64,000 nt of DNA from Meiothermus granaticius NBRC 107808 (GCF_003574355.1 NZ_QWLB01000005.1:43330-107329); one strand, 5' to 3'. Positions 25,131-33,739 are shown, counted from the first letter of the stretch. Notes: generated by a model from the letters alone, not told the origin. A program made the numbers and translations.

Positions 25131-25988
25131 ATGACGCAAGACTACTCAACCCAAACTGTGGACAAGGGTGTGGATAAGCCCCTGAGTGCTTCCGAGCGGC
25201 TGCTCGAGCAGACCCAGACCTACGTCAATGAACTGGCCCAGAGCCTGGCCGAGGGGCACACCCAGCACTTCCTCGACTACCTGGAGGTGATGGGCCGCTT
25301 CCACCACTACTCGGTGCGCAACCAGATGCTGATCACCCTCCAATGCCCCAAGGCCACCCGCGTGGCGGGATTGAAGCGCTGGAACCAGTTGGGGCGCAGA
25401 GTCAAGAAAGGCGAGAAGGGCATCCATATCCTGGCTCCTAGCTTGGCTAAGGTGGAACTCGAGGTCAGAGACCCCGAGACCGGCAAGGTCTACACCGAAA
25501 CCCGCGAGCAACTGGTGGGCTTCCACCCCACGGTGGTCTTCGACCAGAGCCAGACCGAGGGCGACCCGCTGCCCGAGCCCTACGAGGTGGAGGGCGCGGT
25601 CACCCCCGAGGTGCTGGCCGAAATCGCAAGAGCCTGCCCGCTGCCGCTCTACCTGCTGCCCTTCGAGGCCCGACAGGACGGGCTGACCGACGGCAAGGGG
25701 ATTTTTCTCCACCCCCGGCTGAGCAACGAGCGGCGGTTGTTGGTGTTCTTCCACGAGTGGGCGCACGCCCTGCTGCACTATGAGGGCTGTGAGTATAAGG
25801 CGGACAAGACTCGAGTGGAGGCGGAGGCCGAGGCGGTAGCGGCGGTGCTGGGGCGCTTCTACGGGCTCAAGACCGAGGCCCACCGCGACTACATCCTGAG
25901 CTGGGGCGGGAACCCCAAGGCCTTGGAGCTGTCGCTGGGGTGCATCTCGAGGGCGGTCAAGGAGATCGCGGGGAAGCTGAGTCTTTAG
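25131..25988 (+). CDS. ArdC-like ssDNA-binding protein with metallopeptidase domain
   Basis: A 285-residue protein; ATG 25131 is best placed after GGAGGTGAAG. An N-terminal ArdC-type ssDNA-binding region (about 20-140: LEVMGRFHHYSVRNQMLITL, VAGLKRWNQLGRRVKKGEKG) is joined to a zincin domain with HEWAHALLH (about 208) of the ImmA/IrrE type. ArdC proteins protect entering plasmid DNA from restriction. It sits in the plasmid-like block next to the ParB-like gene and beside the defence island. Confidence 0.85.
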   Translation: MTQDYSTQTVDKGVDKPLSASERLLEQTQTYVNELAQSLAEGHTQHFLDYLEVMGRFHHYSVRNQMLITLQCPKATRVAGLKRWNQLGRRVKKGEKGIHILAPSLAKVELEVRDPETGKVYTETREQLVGFHPTVVFDQSQTEGDPLPEPYEVEGAVTPEVLAEIARACPLPLYLLPFEARQDGLTDGKGIFLHPRLSNERRLLVFFHEWAHALLHYEGCEYKADKTRVEAEAEAVAAVLGRFYGLKTEAHRDYILSWGGNPKALELSLGCISRAVKEIAGKLSL

Positions 25989-26027
25989 CCTGTATTGATT
26001 CGCGGGTGAAATGACCCTTACGTACCT

Positions 26028-27977
26028 TCAGGAAACGGGTTCGTCGGGCCAGTCGGCAGGGACTAAGAAAGGTCTACCCTCAATCCAGCGCTCTTTGGTG
26101 GCGTTCTTGAACGCCTCGTCATCGGTAAAGTAGGCGTGCTCGAGCACCAAAATCTGAAGTGACTCCTGTTCGGCGACCTCGCTGAATAGAAGATCGAAGT
26201 AGCGCTTCAGAGATACACGATCCTGTGAAATGACCTCGACCTCCTCGGTGTCCTCTGGGAAGTAGGGACGGCTCAGTTGGTCGAGCACCAAAAGGCCGGG
26301 CACGGGCGACTCAAGGTCGGTGAACAGGCGGTGAAGAGCCAGCATCACGGAAAGGTGGAGGCTTAGGTAGTTCTCGTCGGAGCCGATGTTGCGCATGCTC
26401 TCGCGGCGCTTGGAGGTGATAACTCCGACCGAAAGATCCTTGGGGTTGAAGTCAACGCTCCCGCCGCGATAGCGCTCGTCGAACGGCAGATGCTGCAATA
26501 TCTCCGTGGCGATGCCCGAGATTAAGAGGCGCTTCTCCTGAAGTAGCTCGGCCTTGGTCTGGCTACTGAGCTGCTCTTCCAACTCGGCAACTCTTGACCG
26601 CAGACCCGCGACCTCCTCGTCCTGGTTAGTCGTCACCTCCACATCAGCAACGGTATCTAGGTAAAGGCTGATGCGTCCGATGACTCGGTAGCGTCGCTGG
26701 TCTAGATCGAGGCGCTGACGGGCCTGCTCATCCTCCTGGACTATAGCCCGAATCTGTTGCTTGGTGCGCTCGAGTTCGAGGCGGACGGCTGACAACTGTT
26801 CTCTGACCTCCTCCGAGGCTCGAGCCACCAGTGGTCGTTGCCGTTCCACATCGCCCAGCTCCCTCTGGACTCGCTCGTAGACCTTCCGAACGGATTGGAC
26901 GGACTCCGAGACCCGCTCGAGGGGCTGGGCGCAGGTCGGGCACGCGACGAGGCTAGCCTGGGTGGGGACAATCTCGACAGCAGCCAGGCGATTCCTCTGT
27001 GAAATCGCATTCTCGCCAAAGCGCTGCCGAATACTGCCCAGTTGTTCAGCGGAGTTGAGGCGGCTCCGCAACTCACTCGCTTGGGTTTCCAGCTCAAACT
27101 TTCGGTCGTAGAGCGTCGAGAGGTTGCTGTTCTGGCCCTCACCCCGATCCGACGGCTCTGTGGACTCCCAGGTGTTCGCCGCCCTCAAAAGGCCGATAAT
27201 CCCTGCCAAATCGGTTTCAGCCTGAGATGCCTCGATCAGCCCGACGGTCTGGGCTTCAGCCAGGAGTGCTTGCGCCCGACTGACCTCCCGACCAGCGATT
27301 TGCTGGGCCTCGAGAGCCTGCTTCTCTCGGATGGCGAGGTCGCGGCGGAGGCGGCGCAACTCGCCCTCGAGTTCTATGGTGGCAGGGTCGTAAACGCCCA
27401 GAAAGAAGGGGAGTCGGTTGATTATGGCAACCCGTTTCTCGTCCTGCTCGTCGCTGCTCCAAAAGAGCTTACCCTTGTCAATGATGGTGGAGTCGTCCTG
27501 GAGCAGGTAGGGCATCACGTGCCTAACGGTGATGGGCTCCTTCGGTCTGGCAGGGGAGTAGGGGTCAACCTCCACCTCGGGTATTCCTAGCAGGCGCTCG
27601 AATTGATGAAGGGCGGTGTCAATGTCGGCTTTTCGGTACAGACCCGACTGACCGGCGGGTATCTCGAGCTCGCTGCCCACGTCAAAGTACGCCGAGTTGT
27701 CCGCTTTACGGGCACCGGTGGGAGTTTTTCGACAGACCAGAAATTGTGTTTCGTCCCGTACCCACAGGAGCCCTGTCCAGGAGGTAGCATCGCGCACGAA
27801 GGAGGGGATGTGGCACTCACTCGCCCCCATGACGTAGTTGATGATCTCGACCAAGGCCGACTTTCCCGTGTGGGACTTGCCGGTGATGATGTTGACGCTC
27901 TCGAGGTCGAGGTCAACATCCCGACGGCGGTCGTCGTGGCTATAGAGGATGATCTTGCGAAGGTTCCAGCGTCTCAT
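26028..27977 (-). CDS. ABC-3C system Rad50-like ATPase (DUF3732)
   Basis: A 649-residue SMC/Rad50-type ATPase. Walker A in GKSHTGKSALVEIINY (about 33), long coiled coils on both sides of a CPTCAQPL zinc-hook (about 346), and Walker B/signature GLLVLDQLSRPYFP (about 560). DUF3732 ATPases define one branch of ABC three-component (ABC-3C) conflict systems. The start overlaps the middle component by 4 bp; the three genes form one tightly coupled operon. It probably senses invading nucleic acid and licenses the partner effector; this is inference from published family surveys. Confidence 0.85.
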   Translation of the reverse strand: MRRWNLRKIILYSHDDRRRDVDLDLESVNIITGKSHTGKSALVEIINYVMGASECHIPSFVRDATSWTGLLWVRDETQFLVCRKTPTGARKADNSAYFDVGSELEIPAGQSGLYRKADIDTALHQFERLLGIPEVEVDPYSPARPKEPITVRHVMPYLLQDDSTIIDKGKLFWSSDEQDEKRVAIINRLPFFLGVYDPATIELEGELRRLRRDLAIREKQALEAQQIAGREVSRAQALLAEAQTVGLIEASQAETDLAGIIGLLRAANTWESTEPSDRGEGQNSNLSTLYDRKFELETQASELRSRLNSAEQLGSIRQRFGENAISQRNRLAAVEIVPTQASLVACPTCAQPLERVSESVQSVRKVYERVQRELGDVERQRPLVARASEEVREQLSAVRLELERTKQQIRAIVQEDEQARQRLDLDQRRYRVIGRISLYLDTVADVEVTTNQDEEVAGLRSRVAELEEQLSSQTKAELLQEKRLLISGIATEILQHLPFDERYRGGSVDFNPKDLSVGVITSKRRESMRNIGSDENYLSLHLSVMLALHRLFTDLESPVPGLLVLDQLSRPYFPEDTEEVEVISQDRVSLKRYFDLLFSEVAEQESLQILVLEHAYFTDDEAFKNATKERWIEGRPFLVPADWPDEPVS

Positions 27978-28459
27978 ACCGTCATCCCCAGCGCGTAATA
28001 GACCTGCCTAGTTCCGCCCGACTCTGCCGCCCAAGTGCCAAGTCGGCTCGCCAACGACAACACTGCTCTGACCTGAGGGTCGAGGCGACCCCGCCTAGCT
28101 GGTGTGAGTTTGAAGTTCGTAGAGGGCAATATACGAGCTTCGTCAGATAGGGTGAGCATGCCGTGGTACAGCCCAAAGCAAAGCGCCTCTCGGCTGAATG
28201 GGGCAACGGCACGAACGGTTTCCGCTAGGCTGATGAGCAACTCAGGTTTCCGAGCTATCCAGGCATACAGTCCGGTGCTGGAGTTAGTCCCGTCGAACGT
28301 CTGGGCATACTGCTGCGATAGTGTAAGGGGGACAGGGAGAAACATCAGGGGATGCTCTGGGCCACGCCCATCGCGCTCCAAATAGGCCGACGAGAAAGCG
28401 TAGAGAATCAGGGAGCAGAGGGCTGGGTTGGTGTCGGCGAAAACGTCGGTGGTTTTCAT
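27974..28459 (-). CDS. ABC-3C middle component
   Basis: A 161-residue, mostly helical protein with no catalytic motif, occupying the place and size of the middle component in ABC-3C operons. It overlaps both neighbours by 4 bp (ATGA). Contains the segment SLILYAFSSAYLERDGRGPE and ends in a helix-turn-helix-like region (LTPARRGRLDPQVRAVLSLA). Identification rests more on context than on sequence. Confidence 0.7.
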   Translation of the reverse strand: MKTTDVFADTNPALCSLILYAFSSAYLERDGRGPEHPLMFLPVPLTLSQQYAQTFDGTNSSTGLYAWIARKPELLISLAETVRAVAPFSREALCFGLYHGMLTLSDEARILPSTNFKLTPARRGRLDPQVRAVLSLASRLGTWAAESGGTRQVYYALGMTV

Positions 28460-29670
28460 GAGTCCCCCTCCTCCTGGAGACTTGGATGATCGGAGAATTC
28501 AGGGTGCCATCCCACGCGCATCTCTTCCGCGAGCTGCTGGTAGGAGCCACGGGTTAAGAAAGGATCACTCCAAGAGGGCTTTGGAGGTTCCACCAGTTCG
28601 GGAGCCGTGTTGTGCGACCAGTCTAAAACCTTTTTCCCAGCCTCGCGTTTCTCGTCATCACTTTTCTCGGCGGTATCGTCACACATCGGGCCGTGCTGAT
28701 CGGCCCACTCGCCCACCAGGCGGTCGTCGAACCGCATGAGCACCGCTGCGACGGCGAGATTCTCCCGCATCCACCGCTCCCGCTGATTACGGGCCTGCCA
28801 CCGTGCCTTTGCCGCCCGCAAGACCCGCGACTGGCCTCCGTTGACGAGTCGAATTTGCCGCTCCATGCGCCCGCCCAGCTCGCCGGACAGGTCGCTCTCC
28901 AGCGGCTCCACCCCACCAAAGTCGTTGGGCAGGCTTTCGCTATCCAACTCTTTCATCAGTGAATGAAATTTCGACAACAGCTCCTGTTTCTCGATCAGCT
29001 TGGGCCGCTGGCCCAAGAGCGCTTTGGTCACCTGGAAGTCCCACCACTCGATCAGTCGCGGGTAGAACGATGGTCTGATGTTTTTGATGACCAGGCTATC
29101 GAGTCGTCGAGCGACCTCTCTTTCTATCTCCGCCGCACCGAAGCTTTCCGCTTGTAAGATGATCTGACCGATCAGGCGTTCCCGATCCTGTCTCGAGACG
29201 CGTAAAAACGATTCGCACTGCCGCATCCGATCCGCGTGGGGAGGCGAAGAGCCTGCTCTGCGGGCATCGCTTATTTCACCAACAACCCGTTTGGCCTCTG
29301 CCTCGAGCAGCGACGGCACGCTCGAGCGATCAGAATCAGAGATACAGAGGGCGGTCAGGGGGCTGTCAGGCTGGATTTCCGCGCAAGTTACGAACACCAG
29401 CCGCGTCGCCGGGGTGACTGAGGGACTATCCAGCCAAATCCCAAGTGTTTTCCAAAGGCCGACGCTTTTCTCCGTCAGCTTGGGAGGGGTTCCCAGCGAG
29501 TGCTTTAGCTGATAGAGAGAAGGCTGAACCGCCGAGACGAGTTCCACGTCGTCAGCAGTCTCGACACTCACGGCCCCATCGTCGCCAGCGTCCAGTAGCA
29601 CGATGAGCGCATACATTCCCTGGAACACATAGGCGATGTAGGAGTCGGTGGCCTGATGATTCGTAGACAT
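28456..29670 (-). CDS. ABC-3C C-terminal component protein
   Basis: A 404-residue protein; ATG 29670 is chosen because the promoter-proximal sequence, duplicated at 38.55 kb, also keeps this ATG. The N-terminal third (GMYALIVLLDAGDDGAVSVE ... YQLKHSL) resembles a nuclease-like or sensor domain with a PD-(D/E)xK-style D/E-x-K arrangement (VELVSAVQPSLYQLKHS), a suggestion only. The C-terminal region (DRLVGEWADQHGPMC ... RGSYQQLAEEMRVGWHPEF) matches the ABC-3C C-terminal domain, which ends in this kind of His-Pro segment. First gene of the operon. Confidence 0.75.
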   Translation of the reverse strand: MSTNHQATDSYIAYVFQGMYALIVLLDAGDDGAVSVETADDVELVSAVQPSLYQLKHSLGTPPKLTEKSVGLWKTLGIWLDSPSVTPATRLVFVTCAEIQPDSPLTALCISDSDRSSVPSLLEAEAKRVVGEISDARRAGSSPPHADRMRQCESFLRVSRQDRERLIGQIILQAESFGAAEIEREVARRLDSLVIKNIRPSFYPRLIEWWDFQVTKALLGQRPKLIEKQELLSKFHSLMKELDSESLPNDFGGVEPLESDLSGELGGRMERQIRLVNGGQSRVLRAAKARWQARNQRERWMRENLAVAAVLMRFDDRLVGEWADQHGPMCDDTAEKSDDEKREAGKKVLDWSHNTAPELVEPPKPSWSDPFLTRGSYQQLAEEMRVGWHPEFSDHPSLQEEGDS

Positions 29671-29754
29671 GTCAAATACCTGCCGGGTCAAATGTCATCT
29701 TCTTTGACTAACGATGATATTCGTTGAGACGGAAACAACTTGGTAAAATTACCA
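29671..29754. promoter_or_regulatory. Control region shared by ABC-3C and caspase-helicase genes
   Basis: Non-coding block containing CCGGGTCAAATGTCATCTTC (29683-29702), AACGATGATATTCGT and the palindrome TGGTAA-AA-TTACCA (29741-29754). The same ordered elements recur at 38.55-38.64 kb in front of the broken caspase copy, so they are conserved and probably bind a regulator. The remaining stretch to 29811 has no gene. Confidence 0.6.
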
Positions 29755-29811
29755 GCGGAGCTTGATGCATTAAGGCAATTCAGCCATTAATTCTTCAGCA
29801 TAGATAGAATT

Positions 29812-30663
29812 ACCCCGTTTAGGGGTTTGACAAAGGGGCCGGATTAAGCGAAAAGGGACGGTGCATATGAGCCGTCCCAAGAGAAATCATACCTCAATCC
29901 GCTACTATCTTTTCAAGGTCAAAGGCTGGCTGAGCCGCAAACTCCCCACACGAACTTGGTGGCGCAACCAAAAGATGGGAGATGCTGAACTACTAGCGTT
30001 GCACTTGGCCAGGATTCACTTCAAACACCCCTACGCCTGGCTGTGGTGGCAGTTGATGCGGGATATGTTCGAGCATCTGCCCAGCTACACCCAAGCCTAC
30101 ACCCGGTTGTTCAAACTCCTGCCGGTACTCCAACTGCTTTTGATGCCCCAAACAAGACCTAGACGCTACGTGATTGTAGACTCTCAGCCCATCCCGGCTT
30201 GTAGATGGGTACGCCGTCAGCGTTGTAAGGTGGTTGGGGCTTGGGAGGGGTATAGCCAACAGGGCGCTTTTTATGGGTTCAGCCTCCATGCTTTTGTATC
30301 AGCCAAAGGTGAAATCTTCCTCTATTGCATTCGTTCAGCCAATCAGCACGATTACAAAGTAGCCCAGTCCCTGCTCGAAGTAGCCAAAGTCTTGGGTCAA
30401 CCGATCAAGTTGGGAGACAAAGCCTACCTCTCAGATGATTTTGTAACCCCGCCCAAGAAGAACTCAAGGTCTGCCACTGGCTGGAAAGCCCCCTATTCCA
30501 AGATCCGCAAACGGGTGGAAACCGTGTTTTCTCAACTGGTCAACGCCCACATCCGCCTCGGCCAATACCAAACCAAACGAGCCTTAGAAGTTCGTGTGGC
30601 GCTTACTATTCTCGCTCATAACCTCAAAATCTGGGGCATCGCCGATTAACCCCTAAACGGGGT
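29812..30663 (+). mobile_element. IS982-type insertion sequence
   Basis: An 852-bp element with perfect terminal inverted repeats ACCCCGTTTAGGGGTT (29812-29827 and 30648-30663), each itself partly palindromic, flanked by AATT on both sides (29808-29811, 30664-30667), a likely 4-bp target duplication. It lies between the divergent ABC-3C and caspase-helicase genes, its right end about 25 bp upstream of the -10 of the latter. Confidence 0.85.
29867..30649 (+). CDS. IS982-family transposase
   Basis: A 260-residue DDE transposase. Motifs: YVIVDSQPIPAC (first Asp, about 104), LGDKAYLSDDF (second Asp, about 185) and RKRVETVFSQL (catalytic Glu, about 220), as in IS982 elements. The frame is intact and the inverted repeats are perfect, so the element may be active. 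MSRPK at 29867 is chosen; an in-frame ATG 6 bp upstream is an alternative. Confidence 0.9.
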   Translation: MSRPKRNHTSIRYYLFKVKGWLSRKLPTRTWWRNQKMGDAELLALHLARIHFKHPYAWLWWQLMRDMFEHLPSYTQAYTRLFKLLPVLQLLLMPQTRPRRYVIVDSQPIPACRWVRRQRCKVVGAWEGYSQQGAFYGFSLHAFVSAKGEIFLYCIRSANQHDYKVAQSLLEVAKVLGQPIKLGDKAYLSDDFVTPPKKNSRSATGWKAPYSKIRKRVETVFSQLVNAHIRLGQYQTKRALEVRVALTILAHNLKIWGIAD

Positions 30664-30687
30664 AATTATGTTTTTGGCAGAATAGCT

Positions 30688-30693
30688 TATACT
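30688..30693 (+). promoter_or_regulatory. -10 box of caspase-helicase gene, leaderless
   Basis: TATACT 7 bases before the ATG, with no Shine-Dalgarno. The same TATACT plus 7 bases plus ATG is kept in the broken copy at 38746-38761. The -35 region TTATG is also shared and starts right at the IS target duplication. Confidence 0.7.
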
Positions 30694-30700
30694 GATACTT

Positions 30701-33700
30701 ATGCCCACACGTGCAGCCTTCATTGGGATAGATCGTTACGCAGATGCAGACATTTCTGACTTGACTGGAGCGGCTCAGGATGCCAGGGCGCTCTGGGCAC
30801 TTTTCAGCGATAACGTACCTGACATTGATGCGCGTCTACTGATTGACGAGAAGGCCAGCCTCGTCAACATTGAGGAAATACTCGAGAGAACCCTGTTGGA
30901 GGCAGCACCAGACGATACCGTGATCCTGAGCTTCTCCGGTCACGGCTCGGATACCCATCACCTAGTGCCTCACGACGCCATGTTCGCTGATGTCCCCGGC
31001 TCCTGTCTCCCCATGAGCCGTCTGGCTGAACTTTTCCGTAGCTGCCAGGCCAAACAATTGCTGCTCATTCTCGACTGCTGCTTCAGCGGCGGAGCGCCCG
31101 CTCGCGTGGTACACGTGGACGCTCGAGTTCGCTCGTTTGCATCTCAACCTGGAATACAGAGCTTGGTTGGCGAAGGCCGAGTCATCCTGGCCGCCTGTGC
31201 CGAGGACGAGGAGGCGCTGGAGGTTGCGGGACACGGACTTCTGACCCGCAGCTTTTTCCAAACCCTTATGGATTCAGAGGAGGCGGTGAACATCTTTGAC
31301 CTGGTGAGTCGGATTGCCGAGGAGGTACACGCCGAGGCCGCCCGCCGAGGTCACCAGCAAAGACCTGTGATCCTGGGCGCGGTTGTCGGTGGCCTTCTGC
31401 TGCCCAGGCTTTTGCCAGGAGCCCAATACCAGACCCTTTTCCCATCACGTATCCGCCGAAAGATCAGCGCGGCATTTGATGATCTGATGGCCTATAACTT
31501 CCCAGCCAGCATCATTGATCGCTGGAAAGATCAGTACCCGAACCTGAACTCACTGCAAGTGCAGGCTGTGAACGACTTCGGCTTGCTCGATGGGGACTCG
31601 CTCTTGGTGGTTGCTCCCACCTCGAGCGGGAAGACCTTTATCGGCGAGCTGGCTTTGGCGAGGGCCGTCAGTCAAGGAAAGAAGGCCGTCTTTCTGGTGC
31701 CACTTCGGGCGCTTGTGGCCGAAAAGTACGAGCAGTTCGAGGCCACGTACGGGCAGAGCCTCGGGCTTAGGGTGCGCCGGGTCTCTGGAGACTATGCAGA
31801 TGAGGATGCGTCTCTGATTAGGGGCAAGTACGACTTGGCGGTACTGACCTACGAGATGTTCCTGGGACTCGCGCTGAACAACCCCAAAATCTTGAACGAC
31901 TTGGGCTTGGTCGTGCTGGACGAGGCTCACATGCTGACCGACCCTGGGCGGGGTGTGGTCGTCGAGCTGATACTGAGCCTGATCCGCAGCCGTCGGGAAC
32001 TCGAGCCGCAACTGCAACTTGTGGCGCTATCGGCGGTGATCGGCGATCTCAACCACTTTCACGAGTGGCTGGGTGTGGCAGCACTGGTGAGTTCTGAGCG
32101 CCCGGTGCCGCTCGTTGAAGGGGTGTTGGATCGAAGAGGCATCTACTACTACAAAGACCCCGTGACTGGTCAGGCAAAGCAACAGCAGCTTATTGAGCAG
32201 CATCGAATTATCCAGCGGGGCGGCAAATCCAGCGCTCAGGATGTGCTGGTGCCGCTGCTTTCAGAGTTGCTCAAAGACCCTAAAGAACAAGTACTGGTCT
32301 TTAGGAATGTCCGTGGCAGCGCGATGGGTTCCGCCAATTACCTTAGTCAAGATTTGGGCCTTCCCCCGGCCTCGTCAGTCATTGAAGCCCTCCCTCAGGA
32401 CGATATGTCCGAGGCATCCGTGCGCCTGCGGGCCTGTTTGCAAGGCGGAACAGCCTTCCACACCTCAGACCTGTCGCGCGAGGAGCGAGCAATCATCGAG
32501 GCAGCCTTCCGCCAGAAGGATAGCCCGATTCGGGTCATGACTGCGACAACTACCCTGGCGGCGGGGGTCAACACCCCGGCCACCACCGTCATCTTGGCCG
32601 AGACCGAGTTTATGGGCGAGGACGGACGGGCCTTTCGAGTTGCCGAAGTCAAGAATATGGCGGGCCGTGCGGGCCGTTTGGGGATAAAGGACGAGGGGCG
32701 GGCGATCATTCTGGCCGAACACGACATGCAGGTTCACACGCTATTAAGTCGCTACGTGATGCAAGATCCCGAACCCATGCATTCCACCTTCGATCCGAAC
32801 GATTTGGAGACTTGGGTTCTTCGGATGCTGGCCCAGGTGGGTAAGGTGTCGCTCAGGCAGGGCTTGTCGCTGTTATCCCAGACCTATGGGGGCTACCTGC
32901 TAAACCGAAACCGACCGGACTGGGCCAAGAACCTCGAGTTGCGTCTCTCTGAGCTAGTCAAGGAGATGGAGCAAGCCGGTCTGGTTGAAACTTTCAGAGG
33001 CGAACTTGCCCTCAGCGCCCTTGGTGGTATCGCGGCCAACTCCTCGCTTTCCTACAACAGCATCCTGCGCCTTCTAAACATCGTTAGAGATATGCAGCCG
33101 CTGTCGCTATCCGTAGCTGATTTGCTAGCTTTGGCGCAGGTGTTGCCTGAGATGGACGCAGCGGCTTTCCCCTCGAACGTTAAGTACGAAAAAGACAGGG
33201 CCTGGAAGAGAGAGGTGTTTCAGCGGGTGGGAAACCAAATTCACCATTTGCTCTCCAAACTCGCCGGAGCGGACGGAGCCTACGACAAGCGGTGCAAAGC
33301 CTTGTGTGTTCTTCTCGACTGGATCGAGGGTCAGCCGATGGGCACAATCGAGAACCGCTACTACATAAACCCATTCGCTCGAGTGGCAGCAGGTGACGTG
33401 CGCTCGCTATCCGACCGCACCCGCTTCCACCTTAGGCCGGTGACAGCCATCGTTACCCACGTCAGACCAGACATCTCCTTGCCAGAGAACATGCTAGAGC
33501 GCCTGCTTCAGCGCCTAGAGTATGGTCTGCCGGATGACTCTCTCGAGCTTCTCAAGCTGCGCTTGCTCACCCGTGGCGAAGTGTTGTGGCTGAGGGAGCG
33601 AGGCATACTGGGGCTCGCCCAACTGGCCACCCTGACTGATTCGGAATTGACAGAGGTTTTAGGCCGCGAAAAGGCTCGGCGCTTGCAAGGAAGTCGCCCG

Positions 33701-33739
33701 TGCCGCGAGGCGCTGTCGCAGAACCTCCCGACTGCTTGA
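30701..33739 (+). CDS. Caspase-like protease fused to Ski2-type SF2 helicase
   Basis: A 1012-residue protein. Residues 1-235 form a peptidase C14/metacaspase domain: His81 in SFSGHGSDTHHL and the Cys pair 126-127 in LLLILDCCFSGG, with the strand LAACAEDEEALE that follows in active caspases. Residues about 250-800 form a superfamily 2 helicase of the Ski2/HelY kind: Q-motif LQVQAVNDFG (286), Walker A APTSSGKT (305), DEAH (407), SAVIGDLNHF, TATTTLAAGVNTPA and NMAGRAGRLGIKD (motif VI). Residues about 800-950 are helical, then a helix-hairpin-helix (LTRGEVLWLRERGILGLAQL). Divergent from ABC-3C. I infer a nucleic-acid-sensing helicase that triggers proteolysis, probably in abortive defence. Confidence 0.9.
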   Translation: MPTRAAFIGIDRYADADISDLTGAAQDARALWALFSDNVPDIDARLLIDEKASLVNIEEILERTLLEAAPDDTVILSFSGHGSDTHHLVPHDAMFADVPGSCLPMSRLAELFRSCQAKQLLLILDCCFSGGAPARVVHVDARVRSFASQPGIQSLVGEGRVILAACAEDEEALEVAGHGLLTRSFFQTLMDSEEAVNIFDLVSRIAEEVHAEAARRGHQQRPVILGAVVGGLLLPRLLPGAQYQTLFPSRIRRKISAAFDDLMAYNFPASIIDRWKDQYPNLNSLQVQAVNDFGLLDGDSLLVVAPTSSGKTFIGELALARAVSQGKKAVFLVPLRALVAEKYEQFEATYGQSLGLRVRRVSGDYADEDASLIRGKYDLAVLTYEMFLGLALNNPKILNDLGLVVLDEAHMLTDPGRGVVVELILSLIRSRRELEPQLQLVALSAVIGDLNHFHEWLGVAALVSSERPVPLVEGVLDRRGIYYYKDPVTGQAKQQQLIEQHRIIQRGGKSSAQDVLVPLLSELLKDPKEQVLVFRNVRGSAMGSANYLSQDLGLPPASSVIEALPQDDMSEASVRLRACLQGGTAFHTSDLSREERAIIEAAFRQKDSPIRVMTATTTLAAGVNTPATTVILAETEFMGEDGRAFRVAEVKNMAGRAGRLGIKDEGRAIILAEHDMQVHTLLSRYVMQDPEPMHSTFDPNDLETWVLRMLAQVGKVSLRQGLSLLSQTYGGYLLNRNRPDWAKNLELRLSELVKEMEQAGLVETFRGELALSALGGIAANSSLSYNSILRLLNIVRDMQPLSLSVADLLALAQVLPEMDAAAFPSNVKYEKDRAWKREVFQRVGNQIHHLLSKLAGADGAYDKRCKALCVLLDWIEGQPMGTIENRYYINPFARVAAGDVRSLSDRTRFHLRPVTAIVTHVRPDISLPENMLERLLQRLEYGLPDDSLELLKLRLLTRGEVLWLRERGILGLAQLATLTDSELTEVLGREKARRLQGSRPCREALSQNLPTA

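Noticed and set aside
23401..25149. Long minus-strand frames opposite the ParB-like gene
   Set aside because: They mirror the codon structure of the plus-strand gene in high-GC DNA and have no ribosome sites or domains.
31081..31100. Inactive caspase because the Cys motif is DCC and not DSC
   Set aside because: The catalytic Cys is the last of the three (DCCFSGG) and the preceding residue varies in the family, so the dyad is intact.
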